64,000 nucleotides of DNA, taken from Nyssa sinensis. Its lineage: Eukaryota; Streptophyta; Magnoliopsida; Cornales; Nyssaceae. Position 1 is the first letter of the stretch. Every line of letters begins with the position of its first letter. Below the pieces are notes generated by a model. The model searched no databases. It was not told where the DNA came from and saw nothing but the letters and a program-made list of their open reading frames with translations. Positions 24,187 to 34,789 of the stretch are shown here, piece after piece. The stretch covers positions 41,002,677-41,066,676 of the forward strand of contig CM018051.1 of assembly GCA_008638375.1 (NCBI GenBank). Direction: 5' to 3'. The position numbers and the translations under genes are program-made.

Positions 24187-25779
24187 TGTCATATCCCGTA
24201 TCCCACCCTACGGGGATGCCGAAGATGTGATGCCAGTTAGTTACCTTGCCGGTCTCCCTACTGACAATGCGACCAACCAAAGGCAAACCTCTAAACTTTA
24301 TAATGAATTGCCTTCCAACTGTAGGGTTAGAGTAGCGAAAATTAAAACCTTTTTATGTTAGGAATGCAACTCATCTATATACATCAAAGCACGTCTATAA
24401 TCAAACATCTAATATCTCTAGAGTACCAACATATATGAGCCATGTCCTAATACATCTATTGCATATCAATGAATTCATTCACATCATGTCACTCACTTGA
24501 AGAGCCTAATTCAGTCCACAAGAATCCAAGTCTCCACAATTCAGTGCCAATCAAATCCTTGTTTGGTATGCCTCCCGGCCTACTAGTGTCATTTCTTTGT
24601 GCCTCATAATTCAATGGAAATAAATCCTGAAAAATGTTAGACAAATAGAATGAGCTTAAATAAGCTCCTTAAATAACATAGGTTTTCTGCCATGGGTTTC
24701 AAAACCAGTTCTTATATACACGGTATCCAAATAAAATGCATGATTTTATGCAGCTGAAGTAGAATAAAATAGACCATATTAGAATCGAACAGAACAGAGC
24801 CAAAACAGAATAGATAGGAACAGAACAGAACAGAACTAAGTACCAATATATTAATCAAAAGGCATATCATCATGTATGTCTGAACCTCTCCCAGCTGACC
24901 ATAAGTGAACACTCGTGGGGCCTCTACCCTCTAGGTCAGATAAGAACGGAATAGGACAGAATTGAGTAGAACAGAAATAGAACAGGATGCCAGTCAGGTA
25001 TATGAGCCTTTCCTAACTGCCCATAAGCAGACACTCGTGGGGCTTCTACCCTATGGGTCATGTTCTAGTATAAGCCATACCACTCAATCTTGTAGTGGGC
25101 CCAGAGTAAGACACAACATAACAAAACAGAATCAGAACAGACTCCGAACGTCATATAACAGAACAGAACAGAACAGACCCGAACAAAATCAGAACAGGAC
25201 ATATCAGAAGGGTAGGACAAAACAGAATCATGCCATGTGTAATGCAGTACAAAGAGTATGCATTTAAGTATATGCATTTAAACAGTATAGTATAAACACC
25301 AGTACAGTATATGAAACAATACAATATATGAATCTAGATAGTATAGCAAATATACACCAAGTTAGGGGTTCCGAGTTAGTCACAAACTTTATGCTTATCT
25401 CCATTTATAGATATTCTGATATTCTCCAGATACGTCCTTAAGCACATCGTTGCATATCCTGAATAATCATCATCAATCATAGAAATATAAGGATTCATCC
25501 ATTCATGAATTATTCATCATCTTAGGAGTCTCTCAGATTGCCTAATTAAGTCCATTGGCTTATTACCCATTACTTGCATAATTAATTATTTGTATTGGCC
25601 CCAGATTGTCCATTTTAGCACCAGTTCAATTATTTTGATTCGGTTGATAGGGTTGTCAATTTCCTGAGCATGCATCATTTTTGGTGTTTTCGGATTACTT
25701 TCATAATTTCTGATAATTACTCCTAGTTGTACGAAATCGGTTACTATTTTAGTTATATAAGATTTTTTAGGATATTACA
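24187..25779 (-). repeat. Left LTR (3' LTR) of the non-autonomous element
   Basis: It contains GAACAGAACAGA-rich low-complexity DNA (about 24780-25220). Near 24625-24670 it carries the hairpin GAGCTTAAATAAGCTC followed, on the minus strand, by a CATTTTTCAGG acceptor-like site. It aligns well with the right LTR. Confidence 0.88.
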
Positions 25780-26627
25780 CTCTCCCCTACTTCAAAAGAG
25801 TTTGGTCCCCAAAACTTAACTTACCTTATAGGGGAGTTAACCATCTATCAGTCATGTTTATTTATGAGGGAGGATAATGCCTTGTGACTTAGTAAAATGT
25901 CATAAAGTCTTAACCTCTATCACTTCTACTGACATGTGTCCAATGGTCACTAGTCTCTAATCTCCAATCATAAAATTACGGATCGTATCCAGAGAATCCA
26001 CAATAAGTCTGATTTATAATCCACAATATAGATGATCTCACCAAGATTCCATATTAGATCCATTCTATAGGAAATCAAATTTGGCGATCATCATTAAATG
26101 ATTAGAAATCATCCACTATGATCATTCCATCACATTTGATTCCACGAGTTATTCATTTTTATATCCACAATCACACTTATCAATGGCAGAGTTAGCTTAC
26201 CTACATTCATTTTCCTCCCAATCAATATATTCACAATCAGTCGTATTATTATCGACATGTCCTAGTGTCACTTATCATTCGATGTCATTCCGACTTCTAG
26301 TCCTTAGACGCTTTAGAATCACATATTCATCGTCTATTACTAAAACCTCCATAATTCCATTTCTAATTTCCACAATTAGGACTTATCACTTTTGATACTT
26401 TCACTATTAGTATCAATGGCTCTGGTACTCTGTGGCGCTTAATCAAAACTTAATGTTCTAATGTGGACACAGAATCCCAAACCATTTCACAACTTATTGT
26501 CCTAATGTTCTCATCTTTGGTAACTGGCTCTGAGTCTATCACAGGTAATCTTAACCTTTTGCTCTGATATCACTCTAGGGTATCAGTGGATCTTCAAGAT
26601 TTACCAACCTTAGCTCTGATACCACTC
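25780..26627 (-). other. Short interior of the non-autonomous element
   Basis: 848 bp between the LTRs hold a polypurine tract at one end and a tRNA-Met primer site at the other. The plus-strand text has repeated TCTGATACCACTCT phrases near 26550-26630. No coding domain is seen in any frame. Confidence 0.7.
26613..26624 (-). other. Primer-binding site (tRNA-Met type)
   Basis: The minus strand reads TGGTATCAGAGC, the exact complement of the plant initiator tRNA-Met 3' end. It begins three bases beyond the right LTR. Confidence 0.85.
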
Positions 26628-28272
26628 TGTCACATCTTGCACCCCACCCTACGCGAATGCCGAAGATGTGATGCCAATTAGTCACCTTGCCGGTCTCCCT
26701 ACTGACAATGCGACCAACCAAAGGCAAACCTCTGAACTTTACAATGAATTGTATTCCAACTGTAGGGTCAGAGTAGCGGAAATTAAAACCTTTTTATGTC
26801 AAGAATACAACTCATCTATATATATATCAGAGCACGTCTATAATCAAACATCTAATATCTATAGAGTACCAACATATATGAGTCATGTCCCAATACATCT
26901 ATTGCATATCAATTAATTCATTCACATCATGTCACTCACTCGAAGAGCCTGATTCAGCCCACAAGAATCTAAATTTCCACAATTTAGTGCCAATCAAATC
27001 CTTGCTTGGGATGCCTCCCGGCCTACTAGTGTCATTTTTTTGTGCCTTATAATCCAATGGAGACAAATCCTGAAAAATGTTAGACAAATAGAATGAGCTT
27101 AAACAAGCTTAGTGAGTAACATAGGTTTCCTACCATAGGTTTCAAAACTAGTTCTTATATACATGGTATCCAAATAAAATGCATGATTATATGCAGCTCA
27201 AGTAGAACAAAATAGATCAGATCAGAATCGAATAGAACATATTAAAACAGAGCCCAAATAGAACAGATCGGATCAGAACTGAACTGAACTGAACTGAACT
27301 GAGCCAAAATAGAACAGATCGGATCAGAACAGAACAGAATAGAACAGAACTGAGTACCAATATATCAATCAAAAGGCATATCATCAAGTATGTCTGAACC
27401 TCTCCCAGCTGCCCATAAGTGGACACTCATGGGGCCTCTACCCTCTAGGTCAGATCAGAAAGGAATAGGACAGAATTGAATGGAACAAAAATAGAACAAA
27501 ATGCCAATCATGCATATAAGCCTTTCCTAGGTGCCCATAAGCGGACACTCGTGGGGCTTCTACCCTTTGGGTCATGCTCTGGCATAAGCCATACCGCTCA
27601 ATCTTGTAATGGGCCTAGAGTAAGACATAACATAACAAAATTGAATTAGAACAGACTCCGAATGGTATATAACAGAATAGAACAGACCTGAACAAAATCA
27701 TAATAGGATATATCAGAAGGGTAGGACAGAATAGAATCATGCCATCTGTAATACAGTACAAAGAGTATGCATTTAAGTATTTGCATTTAAATAGTATAGT
27801 ATATAACACCAGTACAATATATGAATCTAGATAGTACAATAAATATACACCAAGTCAGGGGTTCCGAGTTACTTACAAACTTTATGCTTATCTCCATTTA
27901 TAGATATTTTGATATTCTCCAGATACATCCTTAAGCATATCCTTGCATATCCTGAATAATTATCATCAATCACAAAAATATAAGGATTCATCCATTCATG
28001 AATTATTCATCATCTTAGGAGTCTTTCAGATCACCTAACTAAGTATATTAGCTTATTACCCATTATTTGCATAATTAATTATCCGTATTGGCCCCAAATT
28101 GTCCATTTTAGCACTAGTTCAATTATTTTGATTCGGTTGACTAGGTTGTCAATTTCCCGAGCATGCGCCATTTTTGGTGTTTTCGGATTACTTTCATATT
28201 TTCTGATAATTACTCCTAGTTGTATGAAATCTGTTACTGTTTTAGTCATATCAGATTTTTTAGGATATTACA
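26628..28272 (-). repeat. Right LTR (5' LTR) of the non-autonomous element
   Basis: It starts (minus) at TGTAATATCCTAAAAAATC and ends AAGATGTGACA. It contains GAACT and GAACAG microsatellite-like stretches (27190-27350). A donor-like GTAAGTAACTC on the minus strand lies at 27866-27876 and an acceptor-like CATTTTTCAGG at about 27068-27080. Confidence 0.88.
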
Positions 28273-29650
28273 ACTTCCGTTTCTCATCATCATCAAAATC
28301 TACTGGAATATTTTGTTTTACACCATTTTCATTCCATGACCAGTTGCCTTTTTCATCAAAAACCACATCACGGCTGATAACTATTTTCATGGCGTTAGGA
28401 TTTTATAACATATAAGCTTTTGACTTATCACTAACACTAAGAAAAATGTATTTTTCTCCCTTTATCTAGCTTCCTTCTCTTCTCATCTGGTATATGGGCA
28501 TAGGCAATACACCCAAAAATCCAGAAATGATCTATAGCAGGTTTCCTTCCGCTCCATGCTTCCTCCGATGTCATATTTTGAACAACATGTATGGGACTTC
28601 TGTTCAATATATGAATGCTCCAATTAACAACTTTAGGCTAGAAACGTTTTGGAATCCCACTCATTGTTAAAAGGCTTCGCACCATATTCAAAATAGTGCT
28701 ATTCTTCTTCTCTCATACACCATTCTATTGGGGTGTATAAGCTGTTGTAAGTTGTCTCTTGATTCCATGGTTCTCACAAAAATTTGCAAATTCATGTGAG
28801 CTATATTCTCCACCACGATCTATGTGAAGAACTTTTATTAGGTTTCTAACCTCTTTCTCAACAAGCGCTTTATAGCATTTAAAAGTTACAAAGGTTTCAG
28901 ATTTTTCTTGTAAAAAATAAACCCATATTTTACAACTATAATCATCAATGAAGGTAATTATATATCTTTTACCTCCATTAGAATGTGGTGTTATTGGCCC
29001 GCAAATGTCAGAATGAACAAGCTCCAATGCTTTCTTCGCTTTCCAAGATTTTCCTTGTGGGAATTGATTGCGGTGTTGTTTGCTAACAACACATTCTTCA
29101 CAAACTTGAGAAGGAGCTGTAATTTGAGGAAGACCCATCACCATGTTATTCTGTTGTAGTGTTTTTAATCCACTAAAATTCAGATGCCCATAGCAGAAGT
29201 GCCATAGCCATGCCCCATCCTTCAATTTCGCTGAGAAACATGAATGAGTGATGTTGTGGAGATAAAGTGGGAACATACGATTCACCGTCATGCTAACTTG
29301 AGCAATTAAGCCTAACTTTGCATCTTGAATCTGACATACTCCATCTTTAATAGAAATCTCGTATCCCTTTTCTTGCAACTAGCCCACATTAAGCAAATTG
29401 GTCTTTAATTCTGGTACAAAAAAAAGCATTAGCGATAGTGTAGGTGGAATTTCCTTTGGTTTGAATTGTTACCTTTCCTTTTCCCATAATAGAAACCATA
29501 GAATTATCACCGAACTTAACATAGTTGCGAAAAGATTCATCCAAGTCAGAGAATACCTCCTTACCTCCACACATGTGGTTGCTACATCCAGTGTCTAAAT
29601 ACCATATGTTTTGTTGAGTTTCTTCCTTTACATGACACACCATAAAAAAG
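28273..29650 (-). pseudogene. Protease and integrase region of copia A
   Basis: Protease cuts the polyprotein and integrase inserts the DNA copy. At 29389-29643 the frame has WYLDTGCSNHMCGG, the copia aspartic protease motif (DTG) followed by the usual SNHM. Frame 28725-29378 carries the pre-integrase part (WHFCYGHLNFSGLKTLQQ, CEECVVSKQHR) and the core LVHSDICGP, FIDDYSCKIWVY and HIDRGGEYSSHEF. It stops at AYTPQ, just before the expected QNG-VE. The rest (28273-28724) continues in broken frames to the insertion site of the nested element. The zinc-finger part of gag lies upstream. Confidence 0.88.
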
Positions 29651-30613
29651 AGACACCTCTTTTTTTTTTTTTTGCGAAGTTAGTTTTTTCTCCACTTTGT
29701 CTATTCAAATTAGTTTGATATTCTGACTTATAATGGCAATACCTATGACATCTGTAACATTCAATATTGGACATGTTTGCTGACTTTGGTCTATAAGTTT
29801 TTGAATGGTGGCCGCCACGTCCTCTACCTCTTCCTTGAAATTGACTCTCTTGATACTGATGATTTTGTTGTTGGTTCCCACAATCATTGTTGTTTTCTGC
29901 CTCCTCTACCTCGACCTCTGCCTCTAACTCGTCCTCTATTAGCTCCACTAGTATAGAGTTATTTTCTGATAAGGCCTTTAATACTTGTTCTTCTTTCTCT
30001 TGCTAGTTAATTTTTTGCTCATGAACCAACAAAGAACTTTGTAATTCATCAATTGAAAGTTCACCAACATCATTAGCTTCTTCTATAGGATAGATAACAA
30101 AATTAAATTTTGGTGTCAAGGATCGAACAATCTTCTCAATAATGGTAACATCCTCTGTCTTGTCGCCATGGATCCGCATCTTGTTAATGATTGCCATCGT
30201 TCTTGAAAAGTAGTTTGTAACTGACTCTCTTGATTTCATTCGAAGCATTTCAAACTTCGAACAAAGTGCTTGAAGCTGTTGCCTCTTAGCCCTTGCTATA
30301 CCTTGGTACTTTTTTTTTTCATGGAATCCCAAATATGCTTGGCGGTGTCCTTGCAAAGAATGGTTTTCAAGATTGAACGATCAATAGCTTGGAAGAAATA
30401 ATTCTTTGCTTTAAAATCCTTCGACTTCAGCCCTTCAAGCTCCGTCTTTTTCTCATTTGTCTACACAACACCTTCTATTGGTTCTACTACTCCAGAAACA
30501 ACAACCGTCCAATATTCTTTGGACCTCAAGAAGTTCTCCATAAGCATGCTCCAATGGTCATAGTGACCATCAAAGCATGAAATGGCTGGCTGTACAAAAC
30601 TTTCGGAAGCCAT
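29651..30613 (-). pseudogene. gag: gag of copia A
   Basis: The start is taken as ATG at 30613, giving MASESFVQPAIS...DGHYDHWSMLMENFLRSKEYW, the usual N-terminus of copia gag. A stop interrupts it at about VEGVV*. The frame 30003-30356 has KRQQLQALCSKFEMLRMKSRESVTNYFSRTMAIINKM, the UBN2 core. Near 29760 IECYRCHRYCHYKSEY is a zinc knuckle whose last cysteine is tyrosine. A run of ten or so T's at 30308-30320 marks a likely slippage frameshift. Confidence 0.85.
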
Positions 30614-30640
30614 CAATTGCACTTTTTACTCTCTTTAAAA

Positions 30641-30657
30641 CCCCACTTTGATACCAC
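30641..30657 (-). other. Primer-binding site of copia A
   Basis: The minus strand reads GTGGTATCAAAGTGGGG immediately after the 5' LTR. It matches the tRNA-Met site TGGTATCAGAGC with one or two changes. Confidence 0.75.
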
Positions 30658-30941
30658 TATTATAAACAAAAAATTTGCAACATGGAAGCTTTTACACAAT
30701 AACAGTAGAGAAAGCAGATAATGTACTTTTTCTGCACTACCTCATGGATCAACAAACCAGCTTATATAAAGGCTAATACATAACTGATAATAACATGAAA
30801 ATAGGCCCAACCCAACATTCAAAACAAACTCCTCTTGACTACGTAAACAGACTCTTATTGACTAGGTAAACAGAAATGAACTCACAAACAATCCTAAAGA
30901 CTGAGACAACCCAAACGAGCAAATTACTAATTTCTTCAACA
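30658..30941 (-). repeat. 5' LTR of copia A
   Basis: 284 bp, aligning with 22067-22350. In element orientation it starts TGTTGAAGAAATTAG. Confidence 0.9.
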
Positions 30942-30946
30942 TTATC

Positions 30947-32243
30947 TACTCTTTGTTTAATGTAAAGGGTGGAAACCAATTCAATTGAAAGACAATAGCA
31001 CAAGTCGTAACTGATCAGACTGCTTAATTTGGGTAGCAAAACACTTTTAATTGTCATTGTGACCAAAAGTTACTTTACAGTTTGAACAAGGGCTTGAACA
31101 AGCCCATGATCAACTTGTGTAGACTGGTGAACATAGGCCAAAAGTTGCATCTTTTCCTTAGCTTGCAAGAAAAAGGAATTTATATCAACAAGGATTTTTT
31201 CTTGACAAATTTTAAAATACACTTTTTTTTTGGTAATAAGCTCCATTCTCTAAAAGGAATTTATCCAATTCCCCTTTATTCAACTCTCATCCTAAATTCT
31301 TTTATTAATTGTAAAAATAATTTTGTATATAGAGGAGAATGTATGATTTAGATAAAAAAAAATTGCATAATTTCCCTATCGGATCTATAAAAACAAAATC
31401 TTGCATTTAATAGATGAGGAATCATTTTAGCATCACAAAATCAGATATGCATATGTTTTGTAGTTATAAGAAGGAAAAATATAAAAATTGATTAAAAGTG
31501 AAAAAAAACGAGAGTGCTTTTGTGTGAAAACATTAGAAAAGAAAAAAAAGGATTAATTCTTTTATACATTTTGGTATTAAGAATAAGAATTTTTGAAAAT
31601 TACACGAGTATGTAATTTAGATTAGGCCATTTTTAGAAAGCAATAAAAGGTTTAAAATTAATAAAAAGCTTGTACTCTAAGACAACACCAAGAAGTTGCA
31701 ACCAGAAATGTTGTATTCTAAATCATTGAAAATTTAGATTAATTTCAAGTTCATTGCCACATCGAAGACTTTTCAAGAAAGCATTAAAAATTTTCATTTC
31801 TTCGGAATTCAAAAAATAAAAAAGGGTTCACCATGGTGCATGCATGATCCTATATATTACAAGTCTCTCTAACAGTGCAAGTGTAACATGGGATCATGAA
31901 TCTTAGACTAGCCTAGAGATAATCTAACCCATATTTGAACACAAAAAAAAAAAAAAAAATCATTAATTTTATTAAGAGTCAAATCTATAATATTAATAGA
32001 ACCTTCAAATAGAATAGAATATAAACAAAGCCTGGCAGAACGGTCCTTCACTAATATACTACTTTTTATAGGAACTCCAACTACTATTCCTCCACGCCCA
32101 AAAAGAAAAAGAAAAAGAAAAAGAAAAAAGAAAAAAAAAAAGGAAAATTCATTTCGTATGCAACAAGTGGTTTGCTCATTGGATGGATAGCTTCATCAAG
32201 CTGACTTTTACGACCACTTACTCCATCTTATATCAAATACTAC
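30947..32243. other. AT-rich intergenic stretch
   Basis: No gene is supported. Poly-A at about 31943-31960 and an AAGAAA microsatellite at about 32101-32142 are visible. ORFs here are short and AT-driven. Confidence 0.55.
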
Positions 32244-32248
32244 ATGTA

Positions 32249-32453
32249 TGTCATGCGAAAATGATCTAATAAATAATAAATCAATTTCAAATTAGCAAAA
32301 ACAAAATAAAATGAATAGAAAAGACACAAGATATTTGTGGTTCACTAAGATGCCTACTTCTACGGACAACGATGATCCATTCACTATGTATCAAGGAGAT
32401 TACAAAAGAGTAAAAACTCCCAAAATTCAAAATCCCTTATTCCCCAACCATGA

Positions 32454-32497
<44 letters not shown>

Positions 32498-32687
32498 CCC
32501 AAACCCTAAAAGATAATACCCTTATATAAATGGGTTATAACATAAGAGAAAAAACGGGCCAAAACAAAAGCGGGTCAACTTTTTTTTTCTCAGGGGCAGA
32601 AACCTACACATTATCTATTTTTCGAGTTATCTCGGGTTGCAAACAGGTCATTAAGAATCCGAGTGAAATCATGACAACCACCCAAAA
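32249..32687 (-). repeat. 3' LTR of copia B, with private CT microsatellite
   Basis: It aligns with 44650-45089. It carries a run of about 17 CT units (32459-32494) absent from the other LTR, so this expanded after insertion. Confidence 0.88.
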
Positions 32688-32689
32688 AA

Positions 32690-33583
32690 TCTCCACCTTG
32701 GCCTAAATTCTCCAAACCATGCAAAACCAAGTAAATGGATCGTAGCTACCTCCAAATGCACACTTAGGCGCCATGCACCTTTAGGTGCTCAAACATGGAA
32801 GATGTTGATCAAGTTTAAACAATGCTTGAATTTGATCCCAGTCACCACCTTAGTAAGCATATCTGCAGGATTATCTACAGTCCCAAACTTGTGAAGAAGA
32901 ATACCCCCCTTATTCATAACTTCTCGAAGAAAATGGAAACGAACATCAATATGCTTTGTTCAAGCATGATGAACCTGATTCTTTGCTAAACAAATTACAC
33001 TCTAACTATCGCAGTAGACCTTAACATGCTTCTGAACAATTCCTAAATCCTTAATCAATCCATGTAACCAAATAGCTTCTTTAATCGCCTATGACACCGC
33101 CATGTACTCTACCTTAGTAGCAGATAAAGCAACTATTGACTATAATGTTGATCTCCAACTCATCAGTCCCTTAGTAAGAGTAAAGACATATTCTGTAGTT
33201 GACTGACGTTTATCTAAATCTCCAGCATAGTTTGAATCCACATATCTAACCACATGTTGACTAAATCGATCATCCCTCTCAACTATCAAACTAATATCCA
33301 TTGTACCCTAAATGTATCGTAGAATCCATTTTATTGCCTGCCAGTGCCCTTTACCCAGATCATGCATATATCTGCTCACCATACCGACAAAGTGTGAAAA
33401 ATCAGGTCTCGTGCACACCATAATATACATCAAAGCACCAACTGCGTTTGCATATGGAACACGAGCCATATACTTATGCTCATCATTTGTGTCCAGAGAC
33501 ATCAAAGCACTAAGCTTGAAGTGAGAGACCAAAAGTGTACTAACGGGTTTGGTATTGCCATCCAAACCAAAATATTGCAGCAC
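32690..33583 (-). pseudogene. RT C-terminus and RNase H region of copia B
   Basis: Frame 33308-33583 reads KYMARVPYANAVGALMYIMVCTRPDFSHFVGMVSRYM, the conserved copia connection region (YANAVGSLMY-M-CTRPD). The RNase H part (32690-33300) is broken by stops. Recognisable pieces are VRYVDSNYAGDLDKRQSTTEYVFTL-like text and SWRSTLIVNSCF. Not functional. Confidence 0.75.
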
Positions 33584-33589
33584 TTTCTT

Positions 33590-34520
33590 CAGATATTATT
33601 TCCGTGATAGAAAAACTGTGCCCTTCACTTTATTTCTTTCAATTTCCATGCCAAGTATCTTCTTAACTTCACCAAGATCCTTCATTACGAATTTATTTCT
33701 CAACTGTGTCTTCAAGTTGTCTATCTTTACTGGTTGCATGAAAGAAATAGAGTTTAAAGTTGCTAGAAATTTAAATACATTTAGTTGAGTCATATAAATT
33801 TCCTTTTCCAAATCACCATGCAAACATGCAGTTTTGACATCGAGTTGTGCCAACTTGAGATCAAACTGTGCAACCAAAGGTAACAAAATTCAAATAGAAA
33901 AATGCTTAATAACTGGAGAAAATACATCATTGTAGTCTATCCCTTCTTTCTATGTATAACCTTTAGCTACCAATCTAGCCTTGAATCCCACACTGTTTTC
34001 CCCTAGAGAACCTTTTTTTTTGGTGTATATCCACTTGCAACCAATTGCCTTCTTTCCCTTTGGAAGTTGTACCAATTCCGAAGTCTGATTCTTATGAAGT
34101 GATTGCATTTCATCACCCTTTGCATCATTCCATTTAACATTTTCTAAATGTTTCATAGATTCTTTATAAGTTAGAGGAATATCATCATCAACAACTAAAA
34201 GTGTATATGTCACCATGTCAGCAAACCTAGCAGGTTTGCGAATCTTTCTTTTCGATCTACTAGCTGCAATAGATTCTGGTTGCTGTGAGACCTCTTGAGC
34301 ATCCTCCACATCTGAGCTTGAGCCCTCATCATCTGGATTAACAATAGAACTATCGACTATCTGAACAGTTTTCACTGCAATCATTGGAGCTTCTAACTCC
34401 ACTTACTGTGAAATACTCTCTTATTGAGCATTCTTTTGCTTAATCTGATTTAACATTATAGACTCATCAAAAGTAACATCCCTACTCATGACAACTTTCT
34501 TTGATTCGGAACACTATAGT
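33590..34520 (-). pseudogene. Reverse transcriptase of copia B, catalytic segment missing
   Basis: Frame 33950-34402 has KWNDAKGDEMQSLHKNQTSE and KKAIGCKWIYTKKKG, then FKARLVAKGYT, the copia RT start. After a break, 33596-33886 reads AQLDVKTACLHGDLEKEIYMTQ and then jumps to LKTQLRNKFVMKDLGEVKKILGMEI. The segment holding PEGF, the LYGLKQ motif and the catalytic YVDD is absent, so this RT cannot work whatever happens to the stops. The linker part at 34403-34520 gives SRDVTFDESIML, the usual phrase after integrase. Confidence 0.85.
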
Positions 34521-34685
34521 CTATATTGTAATACCCCGACCCAAAATATTGAGTTATAGGGCACGTATTACGAGGTTAAGAAAAATTAGTGTAAGGATAC
34601 CTACACTTAAGGAAAACAATTAATTAATTTAAAATAATTAATTAATTAAGTTTAGGAAATTGATTATAAAATTAAATAAATATAA

Positions 34686-34789
34686 TATATATATATATGG
34701 TACGGCTGAGTGAATGTACATATATATATATATAATGTACACATTATATATATATGTACATTCACTCAGCCGTACCATATATATATATA
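34686..34789. repeat. Perfect 45-bp hairpin (inverted repeat) with 14-nt loop
   Basis: Arm 34686-34730 pairs with arm 34745-34789 without mismatch. The non-AT core of each arm is GGTACGGCTGAGTGAATGTACA and its complement. The loop is about 14 nt. It lies in the first part of the outer solo LTR. Confidence 0.9.

Larger units (their letters stand above)
24187..28272 (-). mobile_element. Non-autonomous gypsy-type LTR element nested in copia A
   Basis: Two LTRs of about 1.6 kb (24187-25779 and 26628-28272) bracket only 848 bp. On the minus strand a perfect TGGTATCAGAGC primer site (26613-26624) follows the right LTR, and an AGTAGGGGAGAG polypurine tract (25780-25791) precedes the left LTR. LTR ends are TGTAATATCC and (GAT)GTGACA. 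The short interior has no gag or pol motif. The adjacent phrases (TTTTGGGGACCAAACTC near the polypurine tract) are typical of gypsy/chromovirus 3' ends, so it looks like a deletion derivative that needs enzymes from elsewhere. The flanks, GTTGC on the left and ACTTC on the right, do not form a TSD. Confidence 0.85.
22067..30941 (-). mobile_element. Ty1/copia element A, interrupted by a nested LTR element
   Basis: The 284-bp LTRs at 22067-22350 and 30658-30941 are flanked by TTAGC (22062-22066) and TTATC (30942-30946), a 4/5 target duplication. A tRNA-Met-type primer site sits inside the right LTR and a polypurine tract inside the left one, so the element reads right to left. Domain order on the minus strand is gag, protease, integrase, reverse transcriptase, RNase H, as in Ty1/copia. 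A second element (24187-28272) splits the polyprotein between integrase and reverse transcriptase. Without it the element is about 4.8 kb. It is inactivated by stops and frameshifts. The LTRs differ at roughly 25 sites by eye, so it is not recent. Confidence 0.92.

Noticed and set aside
24962..25267. 101-codon ORF with repeated NRTEQNRPEQ text
   Set aside because: Translation of the GAACAG low-complexity part of the LTR.
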